The notes below the pieces were generated by a model, which saw nothing but the letters and a program-made list of their open reading frames with translations, had not been told where the DNA came from and made no database searches. From Punctularia strigosozonata HHB-11173 SS5 (taxonomy: Eukaryota; Basidiomycota; Agaricomycetes; Corticiales; Punctulariaceae), in NCBI RefSeq assembly GCF_000264995.1, contig NW_006767456.1, forward strand, positions 100,052 through 164,051: 64,000 nucleotides of DNA, given 5' to 3'. This document shows positions 33,638-47,700 of this stretch, piece after piece (within the stretch, counting starts at the first letter, position 1; every line of letters begins with the position of its first letter). Position numbers and translations under genes: made by a program.

Positions 33638-34683
33638 TCGACAACGGAAAGCAAGGCGCAGTTGTTGATTTTTCACTGCGGGAGAAGTGGAATTTTTGGG
33701 GGCGTGCCAGCACCAGCCGGATTTATATAAGAAAAACGCCAGCAGCGCAGTCCGTTTAGCCTCACGGCCGTCTTTACATATTCAGTCCGCCCCGCCCAGG
33801 GTCGCCCATCGTCACCGGACAGCGGGCCTAATTACCTAACCCGAGCCAGGGGCCATTCGCCGATGAGGCTGCTCCAGGCGTTTCATCCCCTCGTTCGTCG
33901 GCGCCAGAGTCCAAAGCGGGACCGGAGGGGCGGTCCCATGCTAGCGTCTGTGCCATGGCCATGCCCGCCTGCGGCGGTGTCGGACGAAGACCAGGAGATG
34001 AGCGGGCATCAGACGGAGTCCGCGCGTGTCGGGCGTGGTCGTCGGGATTCCCATGAGCCAGAAAAGTCTAATAGAGGAGGTGGTCATAGGAGTTGGGTTG
34101 CCCCCTGTTGCCCCCCTGTTCTGCTAACCAGCGGAAGTCGCTGGCAGCTGCATCGTACTAGCCCAGTACTGGCCAGAACTTGCACCGACGTTAGTATCGC
34201 ATGGAGCGGTGGGCCCTGAAGGCAGCAGGCCCCTGCTCGATTCCTCGTAGAGAGCCAGCGCCTTTTCAAGAATCTACGTTCGAGAGCAGCCCAAGATATG
34301 TGGTTCAATCGATACCACGGCCCAAAGTACGAGAAGAGAATACACACATCCTCGAGCTCGTCATCGACTTACGACACGGCCAATGCCGACCGAGCCTATT
34401 CTCCGTAAGCACCGCCACCGGCAGCACAACCGCTCACTTGCCGGTCCTCCCCTTCCCCCCAGGGTCCGTCCCGACGGACAACTTACTGTTGAGAGAAGGT
34501 CGAGATTATTACTGCGGCAAAGCCGACGCAATGTTCCATGATCTACCTCTGCCGAAAGCTGTCGTGTCGCCCTCGCTATATTTACTCCCTTAAACATATA
34601 CTACCTCTCGAACGTTCAACGCAGAACCCCTGTCCACCCTGTTGTACTTCTGATCAACTGGCACGACCAACTAACAGATCAAC
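33638..34683. other. Divergent intergenic region
   Basis: This is the space between the F-box gene (-) and TF2 (+), which may share regulatory sequence. No gene is seen. Confidence 0.4.
33722..33729 (-). promoter_or_regulatory. TATA box of the F-box gene
   Basis: The minus strand reads TATATAAA about 85-92 bp before the ATG at 33637. This is the only good TATA match close by. Confidence 0.4.
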
Positions 34684-37551
34684 ATGTCGTCTACGGAAGA
34701 TCACAGCGGAGTTCAACGCCAGAAGAAAGGAAAGTGGAAGCGCTCGAACCAGGTGTGCACCAACTGCCGGCAAGGAAAGGTAAGCCTCCCGGAATACGCT
34801 ACCCACCCTCCCCTGATATTCGTACTTGTGTTCACGCTTGCCGTTCTGTCCGCTTGCAGAACCGCTGCGACTTCCAGGAACGCTTCCCGGACCCTTGTTC
34901 GCGATGCGTAGCCCAGGGCGACACGCGGTACGTCTGCGTCCTGTCTCGATATCAGCAATCTGACATAGCCGTGAATTCGCATGCTTCAGACCGTGCTATG
35001 TAGACCCGGCTTTCAAGCGTCGAAATGTTCGCAAGTGCGTACACGACAGTCTTATACCGCCTGTACCCCTTTCCAACATTTCTGTGTTTACTAGAAAGCC
35101 CGACGAGGTGCCACAAGACACGAGCCACTCTCAAGACCTCATCACCCCTCAGCCGACTCGTACGTCATCTTTTTATCGTGTTTCTGCCCTTCACGCTGAC
35201 TGCATGCACCTGCTGCAGCGTCGCCCGATGAGTCGGGCTCCTCAACCTTCCGCGCTTCTGCGCCTGCGCCTGCCCCCGCCGCTCCCGAACCGGCGCTGAC
35301 CGCTCCCGCTCTGGGCGCCTCCCGCCACCCACCCGGGGCCGTCCCTTTCTCTCCCTCTCCAGACCGCGTCTGCGGCTCGGTCCACCTCTCCGGTTTCGAG
35401 ATCGATGCCCTTTTTGACGAGTAAGTACCGTCCATTCACCCTTCCCCCTTCCGCCTTGGCTTACCGTTCTCTCTAGATACTTTACCTACTACCACCCGCA
35501 CCTCCCTCTCCTCCCATCCACCCTTTCGCCTCTCTCCACCTTCTCCACTTCCCCCTTACTCTTCTGGACCCTCTGCGGCGTCGCCTCCCGCCCGCGGCCG
35601 GGCCACCCCATCCCCCGCGCGCGCGACCCGGCCCTCTGCCTCGCGATCGGCCGTGAAACGAAGGAAATGATCGCTCAGTGCTTCATAGCACCACCGCGGA
35701 ACGTCCAGGCCGTCCAGGCCCTCCTCGTCCACTGCGAGTGGCCGATATCGTCCCGGCCCGTGCGCGGCGAGGATGTGTGTTGGGTGCGTCTCCTTCATTT
35801 CCACGTAAACGCTGCGGCGCTGACCAATGGATCAATGGACCACCTTACAGTTTTACTCCGGCCTCGTAGGGTCCTTCTATGTCTCTTCTTAGACCCTTTG
35901 CGCTGACGGAACGCTCACACGGGTGCATGTAGGCCCTTCAGCTCGCGCTCTCGCTCGGCCTTCACCGCCCGCACTTCGCGCGCGAGTTCTGCCTCGCGAT
36001 CCAGCTCAGCGCTGACGAGCTCCGCGAGCGCACTTCAACCTGGGCCCACTGCTTTATCATTCACCAAGAGTATGCTACCCTCTCGTTTCTCTCCCTCATC
36101 ATCCTCTGCCGCAATGCTAACGCGATTCACAGCATCGCATCGATGCTAGGCCTCCCCTCCTGCGTCTCGGACGATTGGGTGACCGCCTCCGCCTCGCACC
36201 CCTCCACCGCCGCCGCCGACCCACTCATCTCGCTCGACCCGGACGTCTCTAAGCTCCTCCGCATCCAGCGCTTCGCCCTCCGGCTCTCGACCGTCATGGG
36301 CCACTCCGTCCGCTCCAAGTCGGGACAGGACGCGAGCACCGGTCCGGCGCTTATCGGCATCCTCGCCAGCGAGCTCGTCGACATCGAGAACGGTCTCAGC
36401 CCCATGAGTACGTCCCCTCTTCCTTCCCTTTCTCATCTCATGAAGCGACTGATCGGTCGTCCAGACCCGCGCGTGGCGATCGCGTTCCTCGAGGTCAAGC
36501 TTCAGCTGTACACTTACGGCCTTCAGGACGACATGATGCTCGCCTCGCCGATGGACCTCCTCTCGTGCTACACCTCCTCCATCCGCATGCTCGAGATCCT
36601 CCACAAGCTCGCCGCCGCGCCCGACACGAACGCCGCCTTCTGGCCGCGATCTATGCTGCTCAGCACCGTCTACGCCACCGTACGTTACCTCTCCCCGCCG
36701 ACGCTGCCGACTGACATCTCCCTCAGCTCTGCCTCCTCAAGCTCGCCTCCCTCCAAACAACGCACCCCCAAAAGTTCACCGTAGACCGGAACATGATCCT
36801 ACGCGAGATCATGCGTGCCTACGACCTCCTCAAGGTAAATCAGACCAAACCCATTTACCCGTTCCCGCCCCCGCCCCCTTTCCACCGCTAACCCGTCTCA
36901 CTCCCAGGGCCGCTCGCTCACCCCGGGCGACGAGGCCGACCAAGTCTGCCAGATCATCCGCTTCCTCTCGCGCCGCCTCGCCAACTCGCCCCCTTCCTCC
37001 TCCACCACCTCCACCTCCTCCACGCCCGCAGCCCCGCCGAAACGGCCGGCAATGTACGTTCGCGCGCGCATGAGCCTCGGCGGGCTCCTGTACGACGCCG
37101 TGTACGAGACGATCATCGCCGGCCCGTGGGGCGCCAAGCTCCAGCCCGGCGCGCTCCGTACCCTCCCCGGCGCGGCGGGCTGCTGCGGCCTCACCGACGC
37201 GGACGAGACCGTGGAGCGCGAGGAGCGCGAGCGGGCGGAGACGCAAGCGCAGGTCCGGGCGCAGCCCGTCGTCCCGCAGGTGGCGGGAATGCAGGCAGCG
37301 CCGACGGTGCACGCGGCGGCGCAGGAGCTTCCGATGCTCTCGACGTCGACGTCGGACCTGGACGTCTTTGGGTGGCTAAAGTAGGTTGTTTTTTTCTCCC
37401 TTTGTTTTGGACAACGTAGCTGATGAATGGTGGTGACGCAGCGGCATGGATACGACATCGTACGACGAGCTGATCAACGACGTGGCCAACTTCGGCGCAT
37501 TTGGCACGTCGTGGATGATGGGCGACCTGTCTGCAATGCAAATGGGCTAAC
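34684..37551 (+). CDS. Zn2Cys6 transcription factor TF2, paralogue of TF1
   Basis: The first exons (34684-34779, 34860-34927 and one from 34990) encode MSSTEDHSG, a basic stretch, and the zinc cluster VCTNCRQGK, NRCDFQERFPDPCSRC, then TRPCYVDPAFKRRNVRK; all six Cys are present. A Pro/Ala linker leads to the regulatory domain: GFEIDALFDEYFTYYHPHLP, LLFWTLCGVASRPRPGHP, ALQLALSLGLHRPHFAREF, SIASMLGLPSCVSDDWVT, LLRIQRFALRLSTVMGHS, LIGILASELVDIENGLSPM. The C-terminus is acidic and aromatic (DELINDVANFGAFGTSW, ending SAMQMG) and may be an activation domain. Exon pattern and many blocks match TF1 on the other strand at 11780-14107. The target genes are unknown. The ferric reductase gene lies just downstream, tail to tail. 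Confidence 0.85.
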
Positions 37552-37784
37552 GGATAGGTTGGCGACGTTTCTCCTTTCAGTCTTGGGATTATTCGGGTCT
37601 CCATCTGCAGGCATCAAGTGTATTGTAGTCTTCGATAGTCGTGCAATCACCCACTCTTGTCAAATCCGATCAGCCGTTGAACATCATCGCAGTGGAGTAG
37701 CTCGAACAAATCTCATCGTCTACGGAGCCCCAAAAGCTCCCGTCCGTAATCATACAAACACAAACCTGACGTCAAATCATGTTA

Positions 37785-40071
37785 TCATAATGAGAACAGC
37801 TCCGTGTGCAGCGCGATTCCGCCGAGCGCGACGCTCCGCGCCATGCCGATCCTCGCTACCGCGTTCTTCGCCTCACGCGTCAGCCGCTCTGGCCCGCTCG
37901 CGCACACCGCGACGCCGCCGCCGAGCCCAACCCAGCGCAACCCGGGGACATCGAAATCACCCGCCTCGCAGTCGCACTCCGTCGCAAACCGTTCCTCCTC
38001 CTCGACCTCGAGCTTCGTCTCCGCCGCCTTCTCCGACGCGCTGAGAACGCCGGGCTGCGAGGCCGACGCGGTGGAAAGGGTGGATGTGCCAGCAGTATCG
38101 GGCGCGCAGCAGCACGACGCGCCCTTCGCGACGGAGTCCGCGCACGGCGCGCAGGGTGGCGTGACGAAGTCGCGAAGCATCTTATGAATCGACGGGCGCC
38201 CGACCCGCACGTCCGAGTTGGGAATTGGCGGGACGGCCTCCGGGTTGCACAGGCAGGTAACGAACACGGACACGTGGAGGTCGAGGCCGGAGCCGGGCGT
38301 CGCCGCGACGGCCGCGATCTCCATCAGCGGCTGAGCGAACCACTCGATCGCACCTATATATCGATCAGCATCGAGGAAGGAGAAGGAGGAAAGGGGCACG
38401 GTACGCACCGAAGGACTTGATGCACCACGCGAACTTGATCCGCTTCGTGCGTTCGCCATTTGGCCGGCCGAGCCTAACGCAGCGTCCAACGATGTCGTCC
38501 AGCATGCCGAGGGTAAATGTCGCACCGCTACCGCCGGCGACGAGTAGCACACTCTCGAACTCGCCGAGGTCGACACTGCAGCCGCCGTATGGACCGTCGA
38601 TCATGACCTGCACGTCCGCGCCAAGGTCGGTGGTGTCGATACCATCGAGCTCCTTGCCCTTGGAGGTCCGGTCGCGTTCAGCGCGGGCATAGGCGTTTAG
38701 CTCGCGGCTCCAGTCGCCAACGGCGCGAGCGCCCAGGGTAAGCGTACCCCGCGCGGAGCTCGGCGACAAGCAGGACGTCGAGGGCGGGGCGCGCATGATC
38801 GTGAGTGGGTGCGATTCGAACAGGCGACCAGAGACAAAGGCGCGCAGGCGGACGTGCTGGCCGGCGACCCAACCGCCAGAGCAGTCGTGGACGTTGATCT
38901 GTGGAAAGCAGTCAGTTGTGAATACAAAAGGAGCCTCAGGTAGACTGATGCGGGGCTTACAATGGTCATGGCATGATCGACGGGGATCAGCGTCGCGTCC
39001 TTGATGCGGAACCGGAGCAGGCGCATGAGCAGGTCCAGACCATAGAAGGCTAGTGGTGGGTAGACCCATGGGCGAGCGTAGATCGTGTGGTAGCAAACCG
39101 TCACGTAAAACGCGACAAAGGCCAACACACTAGATCACAGACAATCAGCATCCGGATGAAGCTCATCTGCAGTCGGAAAGCGACGTACTGCACAACGAAG
39201 AACAAATTCCAGCACAATCTCCGAATAGATCGGAACGACGTGAGCACAATCACGCAGAGAACACCAAGGGCAGCGACACCGCTTGTCTCCTTTTGCTGGC
39301 CGAGAATCGGAAGGCCGTATTGCAGGTGGTTACGGATCCAGAGTGCGCCATGAACGACGGCGCCGATGAACATTCCGCGCCCGGCCCATTTGTGGACATA
39401 GTTCAGTTTCTCGTAGCCGTTTCCCGGGCCAAGGAGGAGCGACAGCAGTGAATTCTTGGTGGCGAATAGGAAGACAACTGGGAATTGTGCCAAGGCAAGG
39501 AAGCCGGCACGGTTCGGGTTAGAAATGAGCTCAGACTTCATGGTGATGCAGACGAGGACGGTGACGAGGTAGCCAATGATGATGAGCACTGCGATAGACA
39601 GATCAGCTCCCGATTCTGATGAGGAAGGGGATAACTGGAAACGCACTTTGTCCGACGTCGACCTCTGTGCCCGGCAATGTCCAGAGGAGAGCTGAAGTGA
39701 CAATCCTAGCCACTCCTCGCACTCTATCCTTCCATCCCGGCGAACCACCACTCCGCTTTCGTTCGTCGCTAGCCGCCACTGGCTGATACGCTTTGCCACT
39801 CCAGTCCTCCCAGACGCCAAAGAGGCCCGCGAACGCTCGACGACTGCGAATTGCGCGGAGAAGGTGCGGGAGCGAGATTAGGATGGCAATGCCGGCGGCG
39901 GTGCCCCAAATAATGCTAAACTTGCGTTGCCATTTCGGATCCTCGACGTATGAGCTGGAAGAGACAGAGGGAGGGCGCCCGAGGTGTCACCGACGCCGTC
40001 TGACAGACGATAAGGTGCGCTTACTTGTAAACCTGAAGTTCCGTCGGGATGACGGGTGGTGTACCAGACAT
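37785..40071 (-). CDS. Ferric/cupric reductase transmembrane protein (FRE family)
   Basis: This is a plasma-membrane metalloreductase that moves electrons from NADPH through FAD and two hemes to extracellular Fe(III) or Cu(II). The N-terminus is MSGTPPVIPTELQVYN, then membrane segments (FSIIWGTAAGIAILISL, VLIIIGYLVTVLVCITM). Heme ligands come in two His-x13-His pairs: YVHKWAGRGMFIGAVVHG, and FVVHVLAFVAFYVTVCYHT after splicing. The FAD site is HPLTIMRAPP. The NADPH site is VLLVAGGSGATFTLGML. The C-terminal CASGPERL is also typical. An unusual insertion in the NADPH domain reads PPCAPCADSVAKGASCCCAP, followed by CDCEAGDFD. The gene ends HTELFSL, with no retention signal. All redox motifs are intact. 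Confidence 0.87.
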
Positions 40072-42132
40072 GATTTCGCAGACGAAGACCCGACGACAAG
40101 TCAAGGATGGGCAGGAACGCTAGCCTGAGTCGGGAGTGGGGCCGTCGTCGTCGTTGCGTCCGGCGATGAGACGATATCCAGAGAGGCGCTTGGGAAAGTG
40201 CGAGATGCGGCGCCGGCGATCGTGGGAAACAAATAGCCGCGGCCCCCGGGCTGTGGCAACCGTTGCCGCTCTGCTGTGGAGACTGGGAGGAGTCTGGGCG
40301 GCATTTCGGCGAACACCTCACAACCCGTCGTCGCCGTCCAGCGCATATCATCTCGAGGAGAAGAGGAACGGCTTCGACGGTGAGGTATAAGAGGCGCTAG
40401 GGGAGCAATTGGAAGACAGCAGTCCGCTTCTGCTGCAAGAAGCTGCAGTGAACCCGCGCCAGGGCTTCAAGACGTGCAATGGCATGCAGGAGAGAGGTAA
40501 GGGCAGACATCGGAACGGAGCAGCCTCGCACGGAGGTTACAGGTTGCGGACGTGCACGGCGGACGAAGCACTGCGGCTCCCCGAACGCGCAGCGCTCATG
40601 CTTTGAAGTCGTGTGCGCGACTGTTGGTCAAGCAGACCTTGAGCGACTATAGTGGGTAATGATCGACATATCCTTCTGAGATCAGGATATCCAGCGTCAT
40701 TGAGGAGGACCAGAAGAAGAAGCCGGCGTCGAAACTCACCTTATCCTTCGCAGGTCGCCGTGCCTCGTAGGCCGTGCTTGCCTCTGATAAGCATTGAATA
40801 TGAAGCTGTTGATGTGCTGGCGATATTCCCTTCTATGTTGTAGTAGAGCATGGGCAGAGAGACACCGTATTCGCGTAGAGTAGGGGGAAGGGCATCATTG
40901 CGCTGTGAGGGAGGAAGACGAGATGATGGTCGATGGGGAAGGTGAGGCAATTCGGCGCAACACGTGTGAGGCATTTCGCTCATTGGCTCGATGCCCGTGA
41001 GAACATTCCCTCTCTTTCTGTAGCCTTTGCGAGCTCTGTCATACTCTGTGAAAGCACTCGGATTCGTCCACATCAACGAGCATGCCCTTGCCTAAGGCAG
41101 CTAGTATGGATTGGAATGGCTCAAGCAAGGGAAGTGACGCTCGCAGCAAGGTTCAACGTTCAACACGCCATAAGTATATACTTAAGCAATATGCAAGCAA
41201 ACTCCAGTGGTCACAGTCGTTTACGATCGAATCGCGAAGCGGACGGACAACTCAAAAATGGTAGAATAGATTGTTGTATTATTGTCTATCATACAGCAAT
41301 GCCGCACCCGACTATAAATGCGGATTTACAACAACAACTCCAGTGGTCCGCGCGGGTCAACGCAGTCTCCTGTTGACGCGAAGACGCGAAGATGCAAACC
41401 GTGGCGTGGCATTCGAATCACGAACCTGTGCACGCTCGCTTATATCCCTAGGATTGTCTTTGCCAACGCGCTACCGACTCGTGGAAGGGTGTGAGCCGAC
41501 CAGCTTGGCCAAGCGCAGGGGCCGTGTGACATGTATATATTATCTTGTGTACCGCTAAACCTTCTTAGATACGTATAATAACAACAAGTTTGCCGAACAT
41601 GGCCCCCACTTCGACGACGCAATGCGCATAATGCCCCTTGTTACGCTCCGAAAACTCAGCGCTCTAGCTCCCGCTTTCTTTCGCAAGCTGTGTGCGCTGC
41701 AAAATGCCTGACTAGCATCATTCATCCCCCAATGTTGTGGAGGTTTCTCACCCCCCTGTATGTGCCTTTACCTCAATATTCAATGCAATGACTCACCAAC
41801 GAGTTCATATTACGTTGCTTAGGAAGATCCTTCGATTATTCCATGTTGTAAATGCAAGAGTCCCCAGCCGGATAGGATCGAGAAGCCATGCGTGTAATAG
41901 CATACTCTAGTTTGCATACGATTGTGGGGGATCTCTACCTGTGCATTCTACGTGCGGGTGAGTAGGTTTATTGGCGCCGAAGGCATTCGGTACCTTGATG
42001 TTTCAGTATCCATTCTCAAAATCAAAGTGGCCTCCCTTATCGTCAATCTCTCTGACAGTGGTGTGAGGGGCGACAACACGTATATGGTCAAGCGTAGCGC
42101 CGGCTGTCGTCTGCTATCTGCAAAGAATTGAA
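40072..42132. other. Intergenic, nothing firm
   Basis: About 2 kb upstream of the ferric reductase (minus strand) and of the small ORF at 42198. No domain-bearing frame is seen. A tRNA-like motif near 41405-41480 was rejected. Confidence 0.4.
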
Positions 42133-42140
42133 TATAAATA
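42133..42140 (+). promoter_or_regulatory. TATA box before the small secreted-protein candidate
   Basis: TATAAATA lies directly against an ATG at 42141, too close to serve it. It is 58-65 bp before the ATG at 42198, which also opens a signal peptide. Confidence 0.4.
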
Positions 42141-42197
42141 ATGGAATTCGAGCGCAAACCGTTAGTCGTGCCGAAGAGTCGCATCGCTCGGTGGAAC

Positions 42198-42542
42198 ATG
42201 CAGCACAACCTCGTCTTCACGCAGGCGCTTGTCATCGCCCTCAGCGTCCTCATTCTGGCCCAACGCTGCCATGCGTTCGCCCCTAACTGCAATAATGTCA
42301 TCGCACAATGCCCGTGTGGTGGTTCAGCCTCTCCTGTGGGTGCCACAAGCTTTCAAATAAGCTTCACAGCCCTAACGTGTATGATAAACACAGATCAATC
42401 CATCGATCATCGTCTGCTGCGGGTGCACACCGCTGTCACCTCCGACCGAGACTTTGAAATGAAGATCGCCAACCCTTGGACAGTCCCGAACTACTCAATA
42501 GACATGCTTGATCATGAGCTACGTATTACCCATGTGCCCTGA
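42198..42542 (+). CDS. Candidate small secreted protein, unknown family
   Basis: I do not recognise this family. The frame from the ATG at 42198 gives 114 residues with a strong signal peptide ([20 protein letters not shown], then AQRCHA). The mature part has [15 protein letters not shown], a middle [13 protein letters not shown] and a charged C-terminus [10 protein letters not shown]. Four Cys lie after the signal peptide (C-x6-C-x-C, then one alone), which is not the hydrophobin or cerato-platanin pattern. The ATG at 42198 is preferred over that at 42141 because it starts the signal peptide and sits a usual distance behind a TATA box. The stop is three bases from the stop of the old yellow enzyme gene on the other strand, so the transcripts must overlap. 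It could be a chance frame or contain an unseen intron. Confidence 0.38.
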   Translation: MQHNLVFTQALVIALSVLILAQRCHAFAPNCNNVIAQCPCGGSASPVGATSFQISFTALTCMINTDQSIDHRLLRVHTAVTSDRDFEMKIANPWTVPNYSIDMLDHELRITHVP

Positions 42543-42545
42543 TGT

Positions 42546-43936
<1,391 letters not shown>

Positions 43937-44703
43937 GGAGCCAACAAATGATCAGGAGCGGAATTCCCGAGTGGAAAGCGCTCGCAATACATATTTGTGG
44001 TTGAGAGACGCGTTTCTTATACGCGCTCCGCGGTGTTGTTCGCGTCTGCGATAGCGCGACGCGCGTCCAAGACGCGCTTAGTGATCACATAGATCATATC
44101 AGTCAGCTCCTGAATCCCATGTCCCGATCGCCGCCCCTTAGAGTCCTCGCTGACAAGATAGACATATCGGCCATTGGAACCAAAAGAGGGAGCGTTGGCT
44201 ATGCATCATGTACTGAGTCTGGTCGTCGACCCGTGAAGGTGCACAAGGGTACACTGCGCATGTATGCGCCAGCTCGCAATTTCTCTGAGAATAGTTCGCC
44301 AGCACACAAAGGCAGAAGAGCCGTCGAAGCTCAGAACTTGAGAGTCCGTCGTTCTAGGCGAGATGTCCATAGGACTATATACAGTGTAGTGCTTCAATTC
44401 GGAAAACCTCGACTGGAGACTTGGACCGAACTGTCGTCGCGTCTAGGATGGAGATAGCATAAAGCGCGCCGGCCGGTGCTTCATAGCACCTTGCTCTCAT
44501 CGGAGGCATGGTGGTCAACGAGAAGGAGTGCTTTGCCGGGCCGATGCCGAAGGGGCAACAACCCCGCATCACGTTGGTCGGCTGATACGCAGCTGCACGT
44601 TCCACGACGTCCAACCCATCCACCACCATATCTTGCCCGAGGTCCAGTAGCATCAACAGAGTGTCTGGTGTATACATCCTTCCAGCGTTCACTACCAGAC
44701 ACA
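43937..44703. other. Divergent intergenic region
   Basis: This is the space between the old yellow enzyme start (-) and the alpha-mannosidase start (+). No gene or repeat is recognised. Confidence 0.4.
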
Positions 44704-47700
44704 ATGGCCTGTAACCACGGCCACTCCAAACCGGGGACCTCATCGGTCCCTGCCTATCCCAAGCTCAACTACTCCGGCGGCGCCAAATGGATCAAGCACC
44801 TCACGAAAGACCGGCTCGCGACATTTGAGGGTGGCCACTTCTCCAACGTCAACTTGTCGTCGGTGATGTACCACCACCGCATCGACGACTCGCACCACGT
44901 GAAGCTCCAGGCATGGACCGCGCCGAACCGCACGAAACCGAGCTTTGCGGAGGCGATGAAGCAGGAGTTCGTCCCCGTAGGCAAGGGCGCAACGTTTGGG
45001 CCATCTTGTGAGTGTTCAATATGGCGGAATGAGACGATCTCGGGGCTGATTGCGACAATTAGGGGTAATCATACGCGTTACTTTCCTCTCGCGCATGATA
45101 TATTGATTGGATTTTCAGACAAACGTTTGGTTCAAGGTCACCATAAATCTCCCAGCGGAATGGCAGAAGTACGAGCGCGTGCAGTGTATGTATTTCACCA
45201 ACGGTATGGCCCAGCTCATCTAACACCAAGTTTCTATTTTTAGTCGAGTTCGACCCTGACTGCGAGGCCATGATCTTCACCACGGCCGGTGAGCCGCTCC
45301 AGGGCATCACCGGCGGCTGGGGCGGAGACCGTCGCGTCGAGTTCATACTGCCGCCCGAAGCCCGCAAGAAAGGCACGTTCGACTTCGTCATTGAGAGCAG
45401 CTGCAACGGCATGTTCGGTATCAGCGGTATCGGTCCTCCGGACGTGAGCATACGTTGTCCTTCATATTTGACTTGGAATGCTGACCGTGATTCCGTAGAA
45501 CAACCGCTACTTCTCGTTGCGCTCCGCCGACCTTGTCGTACCCAACCTGGACGCCTGGGCCCTCTTCTGGGACTTTACCACCCTCCGCGAGCTCGTCGAC
45601 ACCCTCCCGGGCAACACCCCACTCCAGAACCTTGCGCTCACGACCGCAAACGCAATCATGAACGTTTTCCAGAACGATGACCCGTCCACGATTCCCGCCG
45701 CACGCCAGCTCGCTTGGAAGGTCTTCGGCGAGGCCTGGGACGGCAAGGCGGAGAAGATCTACGAGGAAGGCGTGGAGCGCCCGCTCGTGTGGGGTATCGG
45801 ACATTGCCACATCGACACGGCGTGGTTATGGCCGTACCGCGTCACGCAACAGAAGGTCGCGCGGTCATGGTCTACTCAGGTTGACCTCATGGAACGGTAT
45901 CCGGAACATCGTTTCACGTGCAGCCAAGCGCAGCAGTACAAGTGGCTCGAGCAGGTTTTTCGCATCTGCTGTTCGTACAGTGCTTCGGCAATCAACTCAC
46001 GAAACATGTAGCTTTACCCCCCTCTATTCGAGCGCGTCAAGGCCAAGGTTCTCGAGGGCAAGTTCCACCCTGTCGGCGGCTCGTGGGTTGAAAACGACGC
46101 GAACATGCCCTCCGGAGAGGCGCTCGTTCGTCAGTTCGTGTTTGGCCAACGGTATTTCGAAAGCCGGTTAGCATCCATCTTCATTTGAGGAAACTGCGGT
46201 ATTGAAAGCGAATTCGTACAGCTTCGGCTTCCGCTGCGACACCGCCTGGCTACCGGACTCGTTTGGTCTTACTGGCGCACTGCCCCAGCTCATCCGGCAA
46301 GCAGGCATGAAGTACTTCTTTACACAGAAGCTCTCTTGGTGAGTTTGATGCAACTAAACTGTCTTGATGTGTGCTCACCTTCGTCAGGAACAACATGTAT
46401 GCGAACAAATGCCGTGGCTCGAGTATTCACTGACATATATTTCGCAGAAATGTATTCCCTCACTCGACGTTCAACTGGGTGGGTATCGATGGCACTCAAG
46501 TCTTGTGTCATATGACTCCGGTCGGTATGTTCTTTCATCTCAACCTATGCACGGTCGAATGGATCTTTGATCGACATTTCAGATACGTACACCGCCCAAG
46601 CGACCGTCGGCGACGTAAACAAGGGCATCACCAACCACAAGGTTTTCGGTCACGTTTGGCTACCCTGGGCTCTTACTCATCGACATCGTCTCAGAACTTG
46701 GAGTCCAACGACACTGCGCTGCTTGTGTTTGGTAACGGCGACGGCGGAGGTGGCCCGCTCGCGAAAATGCTTGAGAACGTACGCCGTCTATCTTCAGCTT
46801 CTTTCCTAGGCGTGTACATTTATTCCTTTCATCAGCTTCGCCGCATCCGCGCCACCACGAACGCGCACCGCGAGCTACCGCCTGTGTCCATGGGTAGCTC
46901 GGTCGAGGACTTCTTCGACGACATCACCAAGACTACTGAGGCTGGCAAGACGTTGCCGAACTGGTATGGCCCTTCTATCAACGATCAGAAAAGATCGAAT
47001 AGGCAGCTGACATGCAGGGACTCAGGCATGGAGAACTGTACTTGGAGGTAAGAGGGATGTTGTATCTTACGAAACCGATTACTTACATATCAATTGCAAG
47101 TTCCACCGTGGCACATACACCTCCCATGGTATGCGTGTTGGCCGTCATTGACAAGTGATCATCTTCTCATCCATTCGCATTGAGGCTCAATCAAGAAGGG
47201 CAACCGCAAGTCTGAAATCTTGTTGCGCGATGTCGAGGTTAGTTGTTCCATGCCTTTGTGCGGCATCCTTTGACTTCGTCGACCAGCTGGTTGGAACATT
47301 GGCGTCGTTATACAAGCTCCACCGCAAGGACTACGAGTACCCGAAGGAGACTATCGACACCGCCTGGGAGAAGGTCCTCCTCAACCAGTTCCACGACGTA
47401 CTACCCGGATCCGCCATCGGTATGGTCTACGACGATGCAGAGGAACTCTACAGCGAAGTGCGCAAGGACCTCAACCTCGCCCTCGAAGATGCCTTCAAGG
47501 TCCTTTTCCCTGAGTCGACCACGCTAGATGCCGCTGTCTCGCTCAAGCCCGCTCTCGCACCGGCCCTCGTGGGCTTCAACACGACCTTCTTCCCCAGGAG
47601 GGAGGTCGTTAAGGTCCCACTTGTCGGCGGCGCTGCGAACCTCAAGAACAAGCTGGTGCAAGTATCGAAGGATGGCGCATCGGGGTACGCGCTGATGGAG

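Noticed and set aside
41405-41480. tRNA-like motifs (minus strand GGTAGCGCGT and ATTCGAAT).
   Set aside because: The T-arm stems do not pair, no anticodon stem can be drawn, and the acceptor ends do not match.
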